A stretch of 64,000 nt of DNA from Tetraselmis striata (GCA_006384855.1 VCJN01003359.1:1-64000), one strand, 5' to 3'; positions 1-12,317 are shown, counted from the first letter of the stretch. Numbers and translations are program-made. Notes: generated from the letters alone by a model not told the origin.

Positions 1-330
1 AGGTATATATACTACTAGTCTAGCCGATGTGGGGCATATGACACTAATCTGCTTTAGGAAGATAAATTCTAATATATGTATACTAATGACTATACGAATA
101 CATATCATACTGCACCCACACATTATATATTAATGCATGTATACATACTACCGGTTGTACTAATATGTATTGTAATTACATATCTACACATTATAGTTAT
201 ATACGAATATATGTATACTACCGGTTATAGTAATACATTCTAAACCGGTAGTATCTAAAAAATTACATACACATTATATACTATGCTACCGGTTATACTA
301 ATACATTATACTAATATACGTACACATTAT
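1..330. repeat. AT-rich stretch with repeated ACCGGT motifs
   Basis: This stretch is AT-rich, unlike the GC-rich rest of the window. It is built from alternating purine-pyrimidine words (atatgtatac and similar). The palindrome ACCGGT recurs about five times, each next to TA-rich sequence (ctaccggtta and its reverse). The same word in similar surroundings returns near 48920 and 48975. I see no coding signal. Confidence 0.6.
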
Positions 331-458
331 GCACTTACCAGGCAGCAGCAGCGAGTGCTGATTCCTCAACAATGATATAAACGGATGGGGCATGTCTAAC
401 ATCGCCAAGTTCACTGAGATAATCCTCGTGCGGCGGCGGCGCGTCAGCAGGCAATCAG

Positions 459-2954
459 ATGAAGGACCGAGGCGCGTGTGCTCTGGCGGAGGCCCTGCTG
501 GCCAACGACTCTCTGCGGGTGCTCGACCTCGGGGGGAACAGGATCCGGGACGCGGGGGCCGAGGCTTGGGCGTTTGCCTTGGAGGGGAATCGAGCACTGG
601 GGACGCTCAAGGTGGGCCGCGGAACACTTTATCCAGCGAAGCGTCGATTTTTCGGCGGTGAGCTTTATTGCCGTACGGGTACCCGTATAGTGCAGCGGAT
701 CGGGCCTATAGGTGCATGACTAAAGCGCTTATCTACTGGCATGTACTGCTAAGTACTATAATCCACCCGCCCGCCTGCCCGCCCACCCACGGTCCTTAAT
801 TACACAGCCGTCCGAATAAGATCTCACGGTTGGGAGGCTATGAGCATTGGTACTCGCTACTCGCTGTTGGTAATGGAAAAAAAAGCTCTGGTAGCGACTA
901 GTCGCTACTTCAAAGCGCTGGCAGTGCCAACGCTCGCTGCTGGTACTGGTACTCGCTACTCGCTGCTGATACTGCTGGTACTGCTGGTACTGGTGTGAAT
1001 TACAAAAAGGGCAGTTCCCCAGAACTGGTGGTACTGGTGTGAATTACAAAAAGGACAGTTCCCCAGAATTAGAAAATCAACACAGCAAGCCGCCTAAAAG
1101 CGGCCCGCATCCCGCATAAGGCGGGATGGATGAGTGATGCGCGCACGGTTCAGAGTCCGGGCCACTGCTGGTACTGGTACTGGTACTCGCTACTCGCTGC
1201 TGGGAATGGAAAAAAAAACTCTGGTACTGCAAAGCGCTGGCGATGCAATTCATGGAACTGTAGGCCAGTGATGTAGAACCCGTTCTTTTAGATTTTTCTG
1301 AAAAATCGACGCATCGCTGATTCAACTGTCAAGTTACTTCATATTTACCTGTTGAAGAGGAATTTATCCATCCGCGGTACGGGTGCCAATAAATCGTGCA
1401 TTGAAGCTAAAGCGGCGTCACATTTGACCCTTCCACTCGACTTTTCGAATAGGTATTACAGCGCATATAAAACACCCACTGCTGGTCTTGCACAGCATGT
1501 ATTTGCCGCACAATCACATCATCTGCGCATGGTAGGTACCCCGACTGGACCTCGGCTGCCCCAGTCTTAACAGTGAACAACAATCGTCCCCAAAATTTAA
1601 TCATCTGGGTATGTCCAACAGTTGGACGCAGCAATAGGCCCCATGTGACTCGTGCTCATTTGGCACTTCGCAAACCCCCTACTCCCTACTACGTAGGTGA
1701 ATTTTCACCAGCGGCGCCTTCTCTAAGCAACACGTCAGGAATAACCACCGTCTCCAAGCCATCCCGTCGTGGTACGAAATAACGTCACAACAGCCAAAAA
1801 CGCCGGCGACATGCAAAAAAATTGTCGATAAAGGCCGATCTCTGAAAATTATGTTGGCACGCCCCAAATTCTCGAATTTGATCTACGCCGTGCTTGACGT
1901 TTCCCGAAGACCCCATAGACCAACATGAGCCACCCCCTAGCCGCTTTTAGTTAGACCGTGCACTCCAAACGAAAGGCCTAATGCGAGGAGGTCACATGTG
2001 ACATGTAGCTTCAATAGACAACAGTACCACGTACCACAATAGCCCTCGTTGTTATACACCTCGAATCAGGCTTGGTGCACGCAGAATACTAGCTAATGTT
2101 CCGTTATACTCTCGTCTGCATTTGACCTCTGGCAGTGGGGTAGGACAGGTTCAGCCTCGCGCAGCACTCGTATTACCGCGTCGGCACCTGTACGCCTCGC
2201 AGCAGCTGTCGTCGTCGTCGTCGCGGTGATGGCTGGTGTCGTCTACACGCCTCGCGGCCCCTGCAACGGCGCCCCGAACTCGCGGCCCCCCGCCCCTGCA
2301 CCGTCGCTCCGCGGCCCATTCAATGATTCATTCGCTCTGTCCCATCTCGCAGTACTGAGCCCCCCCCCCCCCCCCCCCTCCTCATGAAATCAAGCTGTCA
2401 GACAACCAGATTGGACCCCGAGGCGCGGCAATGCTGGCTGGCGGTCTCGAGCGCAACCGCTCCCTGACCGCGTTGTGGATCGACGGTGCGTTGCCAATCC
2501 TGGTGCTCTTCTCAAGGGAAGGGGGGTCCAGAACCCGACGACATGCCGATGCAAATGATTCCAAACGCGAGGAATGTTGAGATCACTTGTTTGGGTTCAT
2601 TCAGCAGCACACCGGTTCCTGGTTCCCCCACTGAGGGCAATGTCGACCCGGCCGTGTCCCGGATTTACCGCCTGGTTGATACATTGGCCCTTAGGGATTC
2701 GAATGAGGCAGCGGTCCAAGGGCTATGCCAGACCTACGACTGCAGTTGGCGCAAGAGGTTAAGTCCCGGGGCGGCTTTGGCCGATGAAAAACTTTTACTT
2801 TACCCTCAACACGCCGCCGACTCTCAATATTTTTCTCCCGCTTTGTTGCTGTCATGCAGGGAACAATATTGGACCGGATGGGGAGCGAGCGCTCTTGCGC
2901 GCGCAAAGGAAGAGCGGCACGTTGAGCGCCCTGGAGCTCCACAGCTACGAATAA
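459..2954 (+). CDS. Leucine-rich-repeat (RNI-like) protein, 3' end, three exons
   Basis: Exons are 459-611, 2395-2485 and 2860-2954, all in phase (0, then 1), ending in TAA. They encode about 112 residues of ribonuclease-inhibitor-type leucine-rich repeats. The units read I.D.GA..LAE.L..N.SL..LDL..N, then LSDNQIGPRGA, then NNIGPDGERALL. Such repeats form curved protein-binding scaffolds, often in NLR-like or RanGAP-like proteins. The first visible exon opens right after a CAG acceptor, so upstream exons probably exist; the sequence before 392 is AT-rich and shows none. A C-homopolymer (2361-2378) precedes the second exon as its pyrimidine tract. The second intron holds a dispersed repeat (2646-2795). 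The partner protein cannot be told from this piece. Confidence 0.72.
845..1240. repeat. Low-complexity cluster of GGTACTCGCTACTCGCTG-type words
   Basis: This cluster lies in the first intron of the LRR gene. Blocks built on ggtactcgctactcgctg, followed by an A-run and 'ctctggta', occur from 849 and again from 1182, with shorter ctggtactgg runs between. A perfect 18-bp palindrome (gtagcgactagtcgctac) spans 891-908. Confidence 0.6.
989..1068. repeat. 44-bp tandem duplication
   Basis: A unit starting actggtgtgaattac begins at 989 and again at 1033 (period 44). The two copies differ by one base in the compared 36 bp (gggcag versus ggacag), so the duplication looks recent. Confidence 0.75.
2646..2795 (+). 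repeat. Dispersed repeat R2, copy 1 (in LRR-gene intron)
   Basis: About 150 bp align at roughly 70% identity with 5262-5412. Shared blocks include cgtgtcccgg, gggctatgcc, gacctacg, ttggcgcaagaggt and ggggcggctt, ending in ggccgatga. Both copies sit inside introns of unrelated genes, on the same strand of the window. The family is unknown; it is most likely an old transposon remnant. Confidence 0.6.
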
Positions 2955-4452
2955 ATATATATATGTTGAAATTAAAACTTGTTACATCTGTATTCCCGGG
3001 CGAGCTCGGCCAGCTGTCTTACGGCTCGGCTGCATGAACCCGCATCACAGGGGTCGGCTGTGCCCGTAGCATGCAGTCCTATGAAGACCATACAAGGAGT
3101 AAATATAACCATTCTGACGTGGGCTTCCAAGAGCATGCATCACGAGGCGGGCACAGGGCCATGAGAACCATTGTCAAGGACAGCATGCGCGCGTTGACAT
3201 CGAAAAAGTGACATGTGACATGCAAGCGGGACAACGGTGGTATCATGACATGCTCCTCCCCCCTTGCACCAACATCTAGCGAGGGTAGCCCTGCCCCTCC
3301 CCGATGCGCCTTCCGGACGTTGGAGAAGTACGCGCAGTAAGTACACCGACATGTACCGTAGATATGGAACACATGCATTGCATATAAATTGAGGACAGTG
3401 CTGCAAATCGCAGCGCTGCTACATTTGAAAACATTGCAACTTTGATGCTGCTTAGTCTTTGATGCTAAACATGCCAGCCGGCTTCCGGGCATGCTGCACA
3501 ATCCCGCATTGGGTCCACTAGTCAAAGCGCGTAGCGTGCAGCCCTCCGAGGGGTCAAGTAGTGCCGCCATCCCCCCCGCCTCCCTCTCCGTCGTTCCCAT
3601 CTCCCCGAAACGAATCAGCGAGCCCCGCACTACTCAGCGGCGGGGAGGGGCGTTCGGTATCGACTGATGGTGGCCTGGCAGCAAGCATGGCAGCGCATGA
3701 GATGGATGCCGAGCTTCACGTGGGCGCTATCATAAACCAAGACGTTCGGAACGCGGGGGAGCTTTCTCGGCCAGGTAGCATTTTTGGTTTTTCTGCACCA
3801 TGTTGGTTTTTCTCGGCTTACTAACATCTCCGGCAGGTCATGAGCCATCTCCTGCCTCGCCCTCTCGGCTGTCAGCTGCCTCTGAATAAAGATAGCAAAT
3901 GTGGGGATTGCATAGCTACAGGTACGGCGGGCTTGGGGCTCTGCAGCCTCGCCTGTTCCGTGGCATCGGGCATCTCCGACACCCTCGACAACCCCAGACT
4001 CGGTACGCGGCGCCCGGGACATACGGGTGCAGACGCACATACAAGAGCCTGAATATCTGCTCCCAGAATCGGGGTGCCGGCGGATCGATCTTGGCCCCGT
4101 GACGATGTCGTCCAGATGTGAGCCGTGTAGGGCAGGGCGGGGCGGGTTCTTATAAGAACGGTTCTTGCGAGTGCGCCGACCCCCCCAATCAAATGCGTAC
4201 ATTTTTACAGTTATATAGTCCCCCCTGACTGGCGTCCTCAGACTTGGTGAGCTTGGTGGGTTTTGTCGTCATCCATCAGGCGCGCATACCATCCGCTTCG
4301 TTGTGTGCATGCGTGCGGTGGGGTTGTATCGTACATACAGCGGCAGTGTCATCCAGGTGAAGAGGGGGGGGGGGGGGGGGGGGGGCACAGCCGCCTGCAG
4401 CCCGCGCGGCCTCTGTCCCCAACACACCGGCGGCCTCCTCTCCGACGGCCTC
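2955..4452. other. Intergenic: no gene seen apart from repeat R1
   Basis: This is the space between the LRR gene and the convergent J-domain gene. It holds dispersed repeat R1 (3594-3719) and a G-run of about 20 at 4365-4386, just past the J-domain gene's stop. The open frames here overlap on both strands and look like chance products of GC-rich sequence. Confidence 0.5.
3594..3719 (+). repeat. Dispersed repeat R1, copy 1
   Basis: About 125 bp align at roughly 85% identity with 62340-62462. Shared blocks include cgagccccgcacta, cagcggcggg, gcgttcggt, tgatggtggc and aagcatggcagcg. Both copies are in plus orientation. A frame open in both copies would read SASPAL or PASPAL, then RSVS, then DGG, then SMAA, then AEL. 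It may be a fragment of a multi-copy gene or transposon; I do not recognise the family. Confidence 0.65.
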
Positions 4453-7400
4453 CTAGAAGATGTCCTTCAGGATGTCGTGCTTGAGGTGGTATGCCTCCAG
4501 GTCGCCCACCTCCTGGTCCACCGCCTGCGCAGCGACGCGAGTCAGTGGTGCGGGGCCCAACGCCAGGCGGACGACAGCCCGACCAGTGGCACGTTCCGAT
4601 CCGCACATTTCTGCACATTCGTTTGGTTTTGGGTGGGCACATGGCAGAGGCACATCTTCTACACAGCAGTATCGGCAGTATGGTTTGCGGTGTGCCTGGC
4701 CCCGTAGCTGGCAGCCGGCCCATGAGCCCAGCCCCCCCCACCCTCCCCCCCTTCTCCCCCCCACCCCTAGCCTCTCCGACGAAGAGGCGGGGCGCAGGTG
4801 GGAGCGCCGGCGCGCGGGATGCGGCGCACCCCCAGGATGCTGACGGCGCCGATGAAGCCCTGCGCCATGACGGCCGCCAGGCCGCTGATGTTGAGCCCCT
4901 TGTGCCCCTTCACCCGCTTGGCGCGCTCCCTGCGGCGGCGCCAGTGCGTCAGGTCTGGGCACTGGGCGCTGAGCGCGGCTTCGGGTGTCCAGGGGTTGGC
5001 CTTGTTTTAAGAGGGGGGGCGGGGGGGGGGGGGGGGGGGGGCAACCTGAGTGCGTTGGAAAGGGAGCGCAGGACGCGCTCCTCTGAGGGCAGCGAGCCGG
5101 GCCTGCCTCCGTAGGTGATGCGCTGCACCTGTGTGCGCAGTCGGCAGGAGGTTGGGGTAGGTGACACACGCCCTCCTCCCCCCCCCCCCCCCCCCCCCTG
5201 TCTCTTGTGAAGGTGTCATCGCCCCTCTGTCTCTTGTGCAAGAGATCCCCGGCTCGATCACGACCAGGCGTGTCCCGGGATTACCACGTGGCTGATGTAT
5301 TAGCCCTTTTGGCGGGGTTAACACGAGGCGATGGTCTACGGGCTATGCCGGACCTACGGCCGCGGTTGGCGCAAGAGGTCAAGTGCTGGGGCGGCTTCGG
5401 CCGATGACCCAAGGCGCACTTCAATTTCACTTTTCATCGAACCCGCCCCGGATCGAGGACATGCCTTTGCATCACAGCCAGCCACACTGATGCAGCTAGG
5501 GGGGTGGCACTCTGCTCAAACAGGGTGTACGACACATAGCGGCTGTGTCTTTGGTACGAGGGGCAGCAGGGCGGGGGCGGGCCGCACTTCGCACACAAAC
5601 AAGCCTCACCGCCGTTTTCGGGTAGAGAGGGGGTCACTGGCGGGGGGCGGCCTCGCTCACCTGGACCTCCCACCCAGCGGCGCCATCTTTCCCCTGAACA
5701 TAGCACGCACGCCCCGTGAGAGGCGCCGACGACTCGCGGCCCCGAGAGCAGGCAGAGAAAGCAGGGAAAACTAGAGGGGAGGGGGCACGGCGGCGCACCT
5801 GGCGCGCCTCGGCGACGATCTTCAGGGCGCCCAGCGTGTCGATGCTGCCGTCCGCCACGGTGATGAAGGACAGCCGCGCGCCGCCCGGGACGTCGTCCGC
5901 CTGGGCACGTACCCGGGTCGTCTCAGTCACCCGCCGCGGACGGCACGCTTAGCCACGCACCAAACCAGCGGTGCACCGGCGGCTTGCACTAGTGACGCCC
6001 GAGCAACGAAGCCACACGATGGTCACTTGCGCCGCTCTCGTGTCAACAGCGCTGCGGCAGTCTGCCCCGCGATGCCGGGTGACCCGTGCTTTCATAGGTT
6101 GTTATTTGGGGCCGTGCACCGGTAGGCCGATGAATCATTCTCAACTGGTACACTGTGGGAGACGCAGAACGCATGTAACGAATGCGCATTCTTTGGTAGA
6201 CCTTTACCCCTTCCGGGGCTGCGTGGCCGCTCTTCGCCCGAGACGTTCTCGGCGGCGACATCTGACTAAGCAATATTCGAGCATCTGATGTTTCACACCA
6301 GCTTCACTCGCCCACCACCAAACCACCTCGCGGCGGCCCCGGTTCAGAACGAGGGCATACAGGCCGCCGTGGCACTCTTGGTCCACTGCTTGGCAACGGC
6401 ATCACGCGCCACTGCATCGCCTCATTGGGCTTGCCGGGGCCCAACACTTGTAAACGCATCTCTAAATCATGTCGGAAATTCCCTGGTGTACCTATGGTGC
6501 ATTCCGATTCACGTTTCTTGCTTAATCGTGTCCGCCTATTGCAGTTGCAAGTAAGAACCCCCCCCCCCCCCCCCCCCCCGCGCGCGCGCACGCAGGGAAG
6601 GGGTACACGCACACACATTGATACACAGGGCGCGCACATAAAGGGTGTTTTGTGATGCGCAACGTGATGGCCACTGATCAGGATGTTGATGGGGTGAGTG
6701 ACGCACCCGCGGGCTCCCCAGCCCGGCGGGATGGGTGGGATGCAAAGAGGGGGGGAAGCACCTGCACGGGGAAGGGCAGCGGGAGGCCGGCCGCGAAGGC
6801 CATGGTGCGGCACCACTCCCGGATCCACACCACCAGCTGCCCAAACTGCGCCACCTCCGTCGCCGCCGCCTCCTCGGCTGCGCCACCACAGCGCGTCACG
6901 TCAGCCCCGGCCCACCAGCGCGGCTCCGCATAATCCCGGGGAAAAGGGCACCGTGACGTGGCGCGTGTTGGAATGGGAGAGTAAGCGGTCTGGGCTACAT
7001 GCAGCCTGTAAGAACAGGCCTGTCATCATAAAGTCATGGTTCTGCCCCCCCCCCCCCCCCTCCTGCGCCCCGCAAAGAGAGAAACGTACATGAATCTAGG
7101 AATGCAATACAAAACAAAAAGGGCGCCGACGGCCGGACTAAATGCCAAGTTCCTTACTTGTGTGGTCTGAGGCCCCGGGTGAATGGTACCTGATGCGTTG
7201 CTCGGCTGCTGATCTCGGTCCTTTTGCGTACTAGCGGTTATGACGCGATGGAGGGGACCCCCCCCCTGAGATGTCAGGACAGCTAATGTGCCCCAGTTTG
7301 CTCTCCGCTGCGGCGTTATCCTACCGGTCCCCTTCCTCCGTAGCAAGCAGTACCAGCACATGCGTCGAGGCTCTGCCCCCCCCCCCCCCCCCCCCCGCCC

Positions 7401-10088
7401 CCTCTGGTCGCAGCCTCATGCCGATGGTTGGATGGATCTCAGCTAGTACTGAAACGTGACACCAGTCGGTCCCTGGCTGGCGAGTGCCTCAGGCAGGCAA
7501 GCAGAAGCGCGCAGTGGGGGGGTGGGGGGTGATGGGGAACCTGAGATGGTGAACTCCTCCCGCAGGACGACCGCCCCGTGGCGAATGGGGCCCACGATGC
7601 CGGACTTGCGGCGCAGGGCGCCCTGCCCAGGCATGCGCCCGCGGTTGGCCTCCCGCAGCGCGCGGTCGTGCGCGGCCCGCTGCTGCGGATCCTGGGGCGG
7701 TTCAGGGTTGGGGATTAAAGGTTGAGACAGTCTTCGGGCGAGTGCCTGCCGTGGCCTCCCATGCTGGCCGGCGGATACGCGCGTGCCACGACACTGGGCG
7801 GTGTGCCCCCGTACGGATTACGATCCGGGTTCGGAGTCTCCCCAGGGGTTTCTGGATACGGCGTACGGGTTTGTATGTACGTACGTGTCTTTGCCTACGA
7901 GGGTGGCAAGTCCTGTACCCGCACTTTGGGTCCGCGGTATATTACCCCCCTCGAAGAAAGACAGTGTTCATCTGGGCATATATCAGAATACGCCTCGAAC
8001 AGTACACGGCCAGTCTCGCCGCAAAACAAAACATTCGTTCTTCGATCCGCAAACCCACTTCAATGCCACGGGATGCGGACACTGGGCGTACCCATCACGT
8101 ATGTGACACGGCGCATCTTGTGTTTACAGCAGACAAGTGGGGAATTTCGAATGTTTGGAGGCGCGAGCTGGGAGATGCTGGGGGGGGGCGAACATCGACA
8201 CCGCGCTGTCACTCTGCGATGGCAGAGTGGACTGTGAGCTGGTTCCAGTGAGAGATGATATGAGGGACAGCAAGCAACAAGGGGGAATCCCACAATCCGG
8301 CATTGGGAGCCTTTCTAATGCCCCAAGAGCTCGCCAACGTACATTCTAGTACGCCGTGTGTACGAGGATGATACGAGGATACTGGAGCGGCCGTCTCTCG
8401 ATACAGCAAATGTCGAATGTGGATCTGAGGCGCCGCATCATAGTACACTTGTCTACATACCCCGAAACATGGTTTTGAGTGGGAAAGTGAGAAGTGCAAA
8501 GCTGCTCCCGAAGAGGAGGCTGCAATTGAGTCCCAGGAGATGGCCAACAACCAGCTGACAACAATAGCACTGTTATCATCCACAGTTCCCCATACGGATG
8601 TATAAAGTGGACGTAGCCAATAACGGAGAGACCCTTTCCCCTTTCCCCAACATAAGTGAGGGTGCGGATGCGCTCAACCCATTAATTGTGAGTGTGATGC
8701 TCACGCTCATCAGCCCGTCCGGCTACGAACGCTTCGAGTTCCCAGGTTTATGCAAGACGCGGGCGCAATCAAGCAGGCTGGTGCTGCGCCACCGTACCCG
8801 CAGCACTTCAAAGGCCTGGTTGATCTCCGCGCTCAGCCCCACAAACTGGTCACCGGACTGGTCGGGGTGGTACTCCTTCTGCAGGCGGCGGTAGCTGGCC
8901 TTGAGCTCATCGCCTGCGGAGCAGCGCAGGCGCGTGGTCTCATCAGGGGACGGATACTCGAGTACATTGGGGTAAACGTCCTTTGTTCCGCACAACGCGC
9001 TGCGCAAGTTCGCGACCAATCCTGGAGCACGGAGCCTTGCTCGCTAGCAGGGCATGATCCCAGGATTATGTCTTCCCATAGCTGCAGCCGCCATGGCTAC
9101 GAAACGATGGGGAGCGCTCGGCGGGGTAGTAGGATTGACCGACAGCGGCTCGGGGTGGAAACTGGGACGAGGGGGTGGTCGGGGGGGGACTCCGCACCTG
9201 ACGCGTCGTGTGGCACATGCAGCGTCTCATACAAGTTGGGAGCCTGCGCGCCGGCGCGCCGGCGCCCTGCAGTGCACAGTGCTCGGTCAGCGAGGCGGGG
9301 GTGGCGGCGAGTCGCCAATATCAGTGATACGCGAGGTCGCTCGGGCTGGTCGGCCACCCCAGGCGCGTTTCACCCGGCCGGCCGGGATTCGCTTCCGAGA
9401 CAAGCGCAGTGGAGCCGCAGCAGGTGCACCCGAAAAGACTGATTGAAAAATGGAGTAGATGATGTTGGACGTGTGCGGCGGAGAGTTCAGTTTGAGTCCC
9501 CCCCCCCCCCCCCCACCCCCCCCCACCCCGTCCTAGGTTGGTCGGCCACCTGCCCGTCTCCCCCTTCGAGCCCATTCACGCTTCTCGGCTCGGCCCTGTT
9601 TCGTTCCCATTACAGGCGCATTGGCACCCTGCCAGTAGATGGGATACCCAAACATACTGATTCGTTCCTTGGGGCTAGGGTCGGCCGTGTAGAGCGGAGA
9701 GATCAGTTTGAGTGTCCGCTCCGGTTGGTAGGGCATCTGCCCCCCCCCCCCCCCCCCCCCCGCTTCGCCCGAAAACGGCTCGTCCCCGGTAGTCACGTTT
9801 TCGAGACCAGCACACTAGCGCTCTCGATGGTATACCGAAACAAAAGGGTCCGTTTCCAGGAGACTGTGGCCCTCTCATATCGCCTGGCGTCTACATCGGT
9901 GACCCACCCGCCCCGCAAGCGGGTAGGCTAGATGTGGGGGGGGGGGGGGGGGGGGGGGGGGGGCGAACCGCCGGGCACTCACCCGTCGCGGCTGCGGTGA
10001 CCGACACGGCGCGGAGCCGCCGCTGGCGCCGCGGAAGCTGCGCGGGAGCCAGCCTGGCTGCCGGACTTGCGGAAATCAAGGTAGCCAT
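4453..10088 (-). CDS. Plastid-targeted J-domain (DnaJ-like) protein, nine exons
   Basis: Exons on the minus strand are 10088-9983, 9266-9198, 8913-8798, 7691-7541, 6877-6762, 5900-5799, 5128-5046, 4929-4830 and 4524-4453. Phases agree at every junction, giving 304 residues ending in TAG. Residues 1 to about 36 are rich in Ala, Arg and Ser with no acidic residue, as expected for a chloroplast transit peptide. A J domain follows (NLYETLHVPHDA, then YRRLQKEYHPDQSGD with the HPD motif, then INQAFEVL). J domains stimulate the ATPase of Hsp70, here presumably in the stroma. The C-terminal two thirds resemble no family I can name. They contain VGPIRHGAVVLREEF, a Trp-rich helix (VWIREWCRTMAF), PGGARLSFITVADG and a possible membrane-seeking stretch (LAAVMAQGFIGAVSILG). 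Several introns carry long C or G runs. Repeat R2 sits in the 5128-5799 intron. Confidence 0.8.
5262..5412 (+). repeat. Dispersed repeat R2, copy 2 (in J-domain-gene intron)
   Basis: This is the partner of the copy at 2646-2795, about 70% identical over about 150 bp. It lies in the intron between the 5900-5799 and 5128-5046 exons, antisense to that gene. Confidence 0.6.
9936..9963 (-). repeat. 28-base C-tract next to a 5' splice site
   Basis: This is an unbroken G-run on the plus strand, so C in the J-domain transcript. It starts about 20 bases after the exon-1 donor at 9982. It is one of more than thirty runs of at least ten G or C in the window. Confidence 0.9.
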
Positions 10089-10516
10089 GCTGGTCAAAGG
10101 GAAGGGTTATCGGTCGGACCGGGAAGGGGGGCGTTCAGCAGGGCGGGGCTCAAGAAGTGAAGGCCACACCTGGCAGAGCAGAAGTCTCGGAACGATGCTG
10201 CGCCGAAGCGCAGGCACTGCTGCGCGCGCTGCTGGCTATCATCAGCGGGAGCATCAGCGTCAGCACGCGCTTGCGCACCGCTGGCACGCGTTTGCCAGCA
10301 GCAGCAGCACATAACTACCGGGAAGGATTAATAGTCGATATAATGAACTTTTTGGTTACAGGGAGAGCGTCCGGAGAATGCACGCAAAGTACTGGGGGAG
10401 GAAAAAGCTGTAGTCGATATAATCCCTAATCCTTGAATACCGGTACCGGTACGGTGATGATGATGAAGGATTAGGCTTGAGTCTCTCTTCTGGTGGCGCA
10501 ACCTTTCATAGCCAGT
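10089..10516. other. Intergenic between J-domain gene and DIRS element
   Basis: This region holds the presumed promoter of the minus-strand J-domain gene and the 41-bp repeat. No convincing TATA box or open frame was found. Confidence 0.4.
10343..10383 (-). repeat. 41-bp repeat, perfect inverted partner at 26012-26052
   Basis: The reverse complement of these 41 bp is identical to 26012-26052 (it begins gtgcattctccggacg and ends aaaaagttcat). Nearby, tagtcgatataat occurs twice (from about 10332 and 10412). The length and perfect match suggest the end of a mobile element or MITE with copies elsewhere. Confidence 0.85.
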
Positions 10517-10721
10517 GAAAACTGTAGGGTTTCCTTGAGAGGAACGACCTAGGAAACCCTGGTTTTCGCAGCGCCGTCAGGGTTAAGTGACGACCCTGAT
10601 GCCGGCCCGGTACGCCAGTACCGGCCGGCGCCGGTCCGGCGGCGCCCTTTAACCGAGTATAAAGGGCGGCCGCGGACCGGGGGCGCCTTCAGTTGTTGGA
10701 AGGCACCCGACTATATTGTCT
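10517..10721 (+). repeat. DIRS element repeat A1 (left end)
   Basis: This 205-bp repeat is matched by A2 at 15733-15934. It contains nested inverted repeats, including gccctttaa against ataaagggc, and a TATA-like word (gtataaag) ahead of the first ORF. It probably holds the element's promoter as well as its recombination end. Confidence 0.88.
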
Positions 10722-10812
10722 TCTACGACTGGTACATTTTCGTTTCGTCTTCGACTACAAAAATTCAAATTCCTTCTACGTTCTGTAGTGTGTTTTTATC
10801 CCGGCACTCACC

Positions 10813-11862
10813 ATGGCTCGCTCCGCGAGTTCGTCTTGGGCGTGGCTCCTTGTCTCGCTTGTGGTGCTGTCGCCTTGCGTCCTCGTCTCTGTTTTAGCAG
10901 TGGACAAGTTTGAACTCGTTTGGAACGAGTTACTGGACTCTCGCAGAGCTCTTCGTGAGCAACTCGTTACCCGCGAAAACCATCTCACTGTCCTAGGTGG
11001 TGACACTCCACCTGTGGACGGGTTAGCTGAATCTCCCGCTCTTGTCGCCGCTAGACAGGCAGTAGCGGATACGTCTGCTGCTCTACTCCGTATTGAACGT
11101 GAAGTCTCTGAGCTTAGGCAGGCAGTCGCGTCGTCGAGCGGTCCGTCCACTTCGGCTTCAGCTTCGAAACGCGTTGCGGAAGGGGACGCCGACTACGACC
11201 GCAAGGGCAAGAGACCTGCTCAACCTCCGGCGGTGGAAGCTCCGTCTCGCTCCATCAACGCACCTGAGGATGGATGGCTAGACAAAGATGGTAAGGTTCA
11301 CCGCCGCCATACCGCTGATGCTCGTAACCTTCAACGCGACCTAGACGACGTCTTCCAGATCTATGACTTTTTGGCACCGGCGGAGGAGCCTCTGCGTGAC
11401 TTGGTGGAGGACGGCACCGATCTTCTTGCTTCTTCGCCAGCTTCGTCTGCGGAGCTGTTCAAGTCGATTTCCGCGGCTCTGGCTTTGTGCACTACTGTGG
11501 CTCTTCGGATTAACAAGCGTGGCAAGAAGCTGCATGTAGAGCACGAGTACGGCGCGGAAGTCGCCAAGGAGTTCGATGCTGTGGACCCTCTCGGCGAGAA
11601 GGGCTCAGCCGATAACAAGGAGCTGAAGAAGGCGCTGGAGAAGGTCAAGGCCAAGAAACCTTCTTCTTCTTCTTCGCGCGCCAAGCCTTCTCCCTCTTCT
11701 CGCAAGCCTGAGTCTTTTCGCCGTGGGAGCGACAACCGGAGGGAGAGCGGCCGTCGCGAGGAGAGGCCTCCTTCTGGTCGATCTTCTGCTGCAGACATCA
11801 CCTGCTATCGCTGCCAGAGGAAAGGACACTTCAGTAGGGACTGCCCGAGTGCTCGTCGCTGA
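10813..11862 (+). mobile_element. DIRS element Gag-like ORF
   Basis: This 349-residue frame starts in a good ATG context (caccatgg). It has a hydrophobic N-terminal 30 residues, a coiled-coil-like Glu/Arg/Leu-rich middle, a Ser/Lys/Arg-rich basic tail and a C-terminal CCHC zinc knuckle (CYRCQRKGHFSRDC). The knuckle is the usual nucleic-acid-binding mark of retroelement Gag proteins. Confidence 0.8.
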
Positions 11863-12317
11863 AGCTGCGGAGTCTGCAATCCTCCTGGCCTGGCCAGTGA
11901 TGGTGTTCGTGTAGCTGCAGTTAGGCCTCCGGGCAGCTGTTAGCCCTCCTCCGGGAACTGAGCTCAGGCTCGTGTTATAGCAGCTTTGATCTCCTCCGGG
12001 AGAGTCACCTGTTAGATGGTGTATCTCCGAGAGATACCTCGTATGTAATGTACATGATGTCCCCTGCGACTCTTTGCTGCCCCTGGCAGTTGTCTCCTCA
12101 ACTTTCCTTAAGTTGGCCGACGATACATTCGTGTGAAGATCGGCACACCCTGTGTGACGATTCATATCTCTCGTTGTGTCGGAGCGATATTTAATTTGAA
12201 AATTCTGTTATTTTCAGTTTCAGACGATTGTGACTTCAAACTCACTGTTTGATTCATGCAGCAGTCATCCAGGCTGCTTGCTGACTACTATGATGCTGTC
12301 TGTGGCGTTGGCATTTT

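Noticed and set aside
845-1240. CRISPR-like array
   Set aside because: Repeats are irregular, low-complexity and without unique equal-length spacers; the setting is a eukaryotic intron.
5026-7400. Poly-Pro and poly-Gly proteins
   Set aside because: They are translations of the C/G homopolymers in introns.
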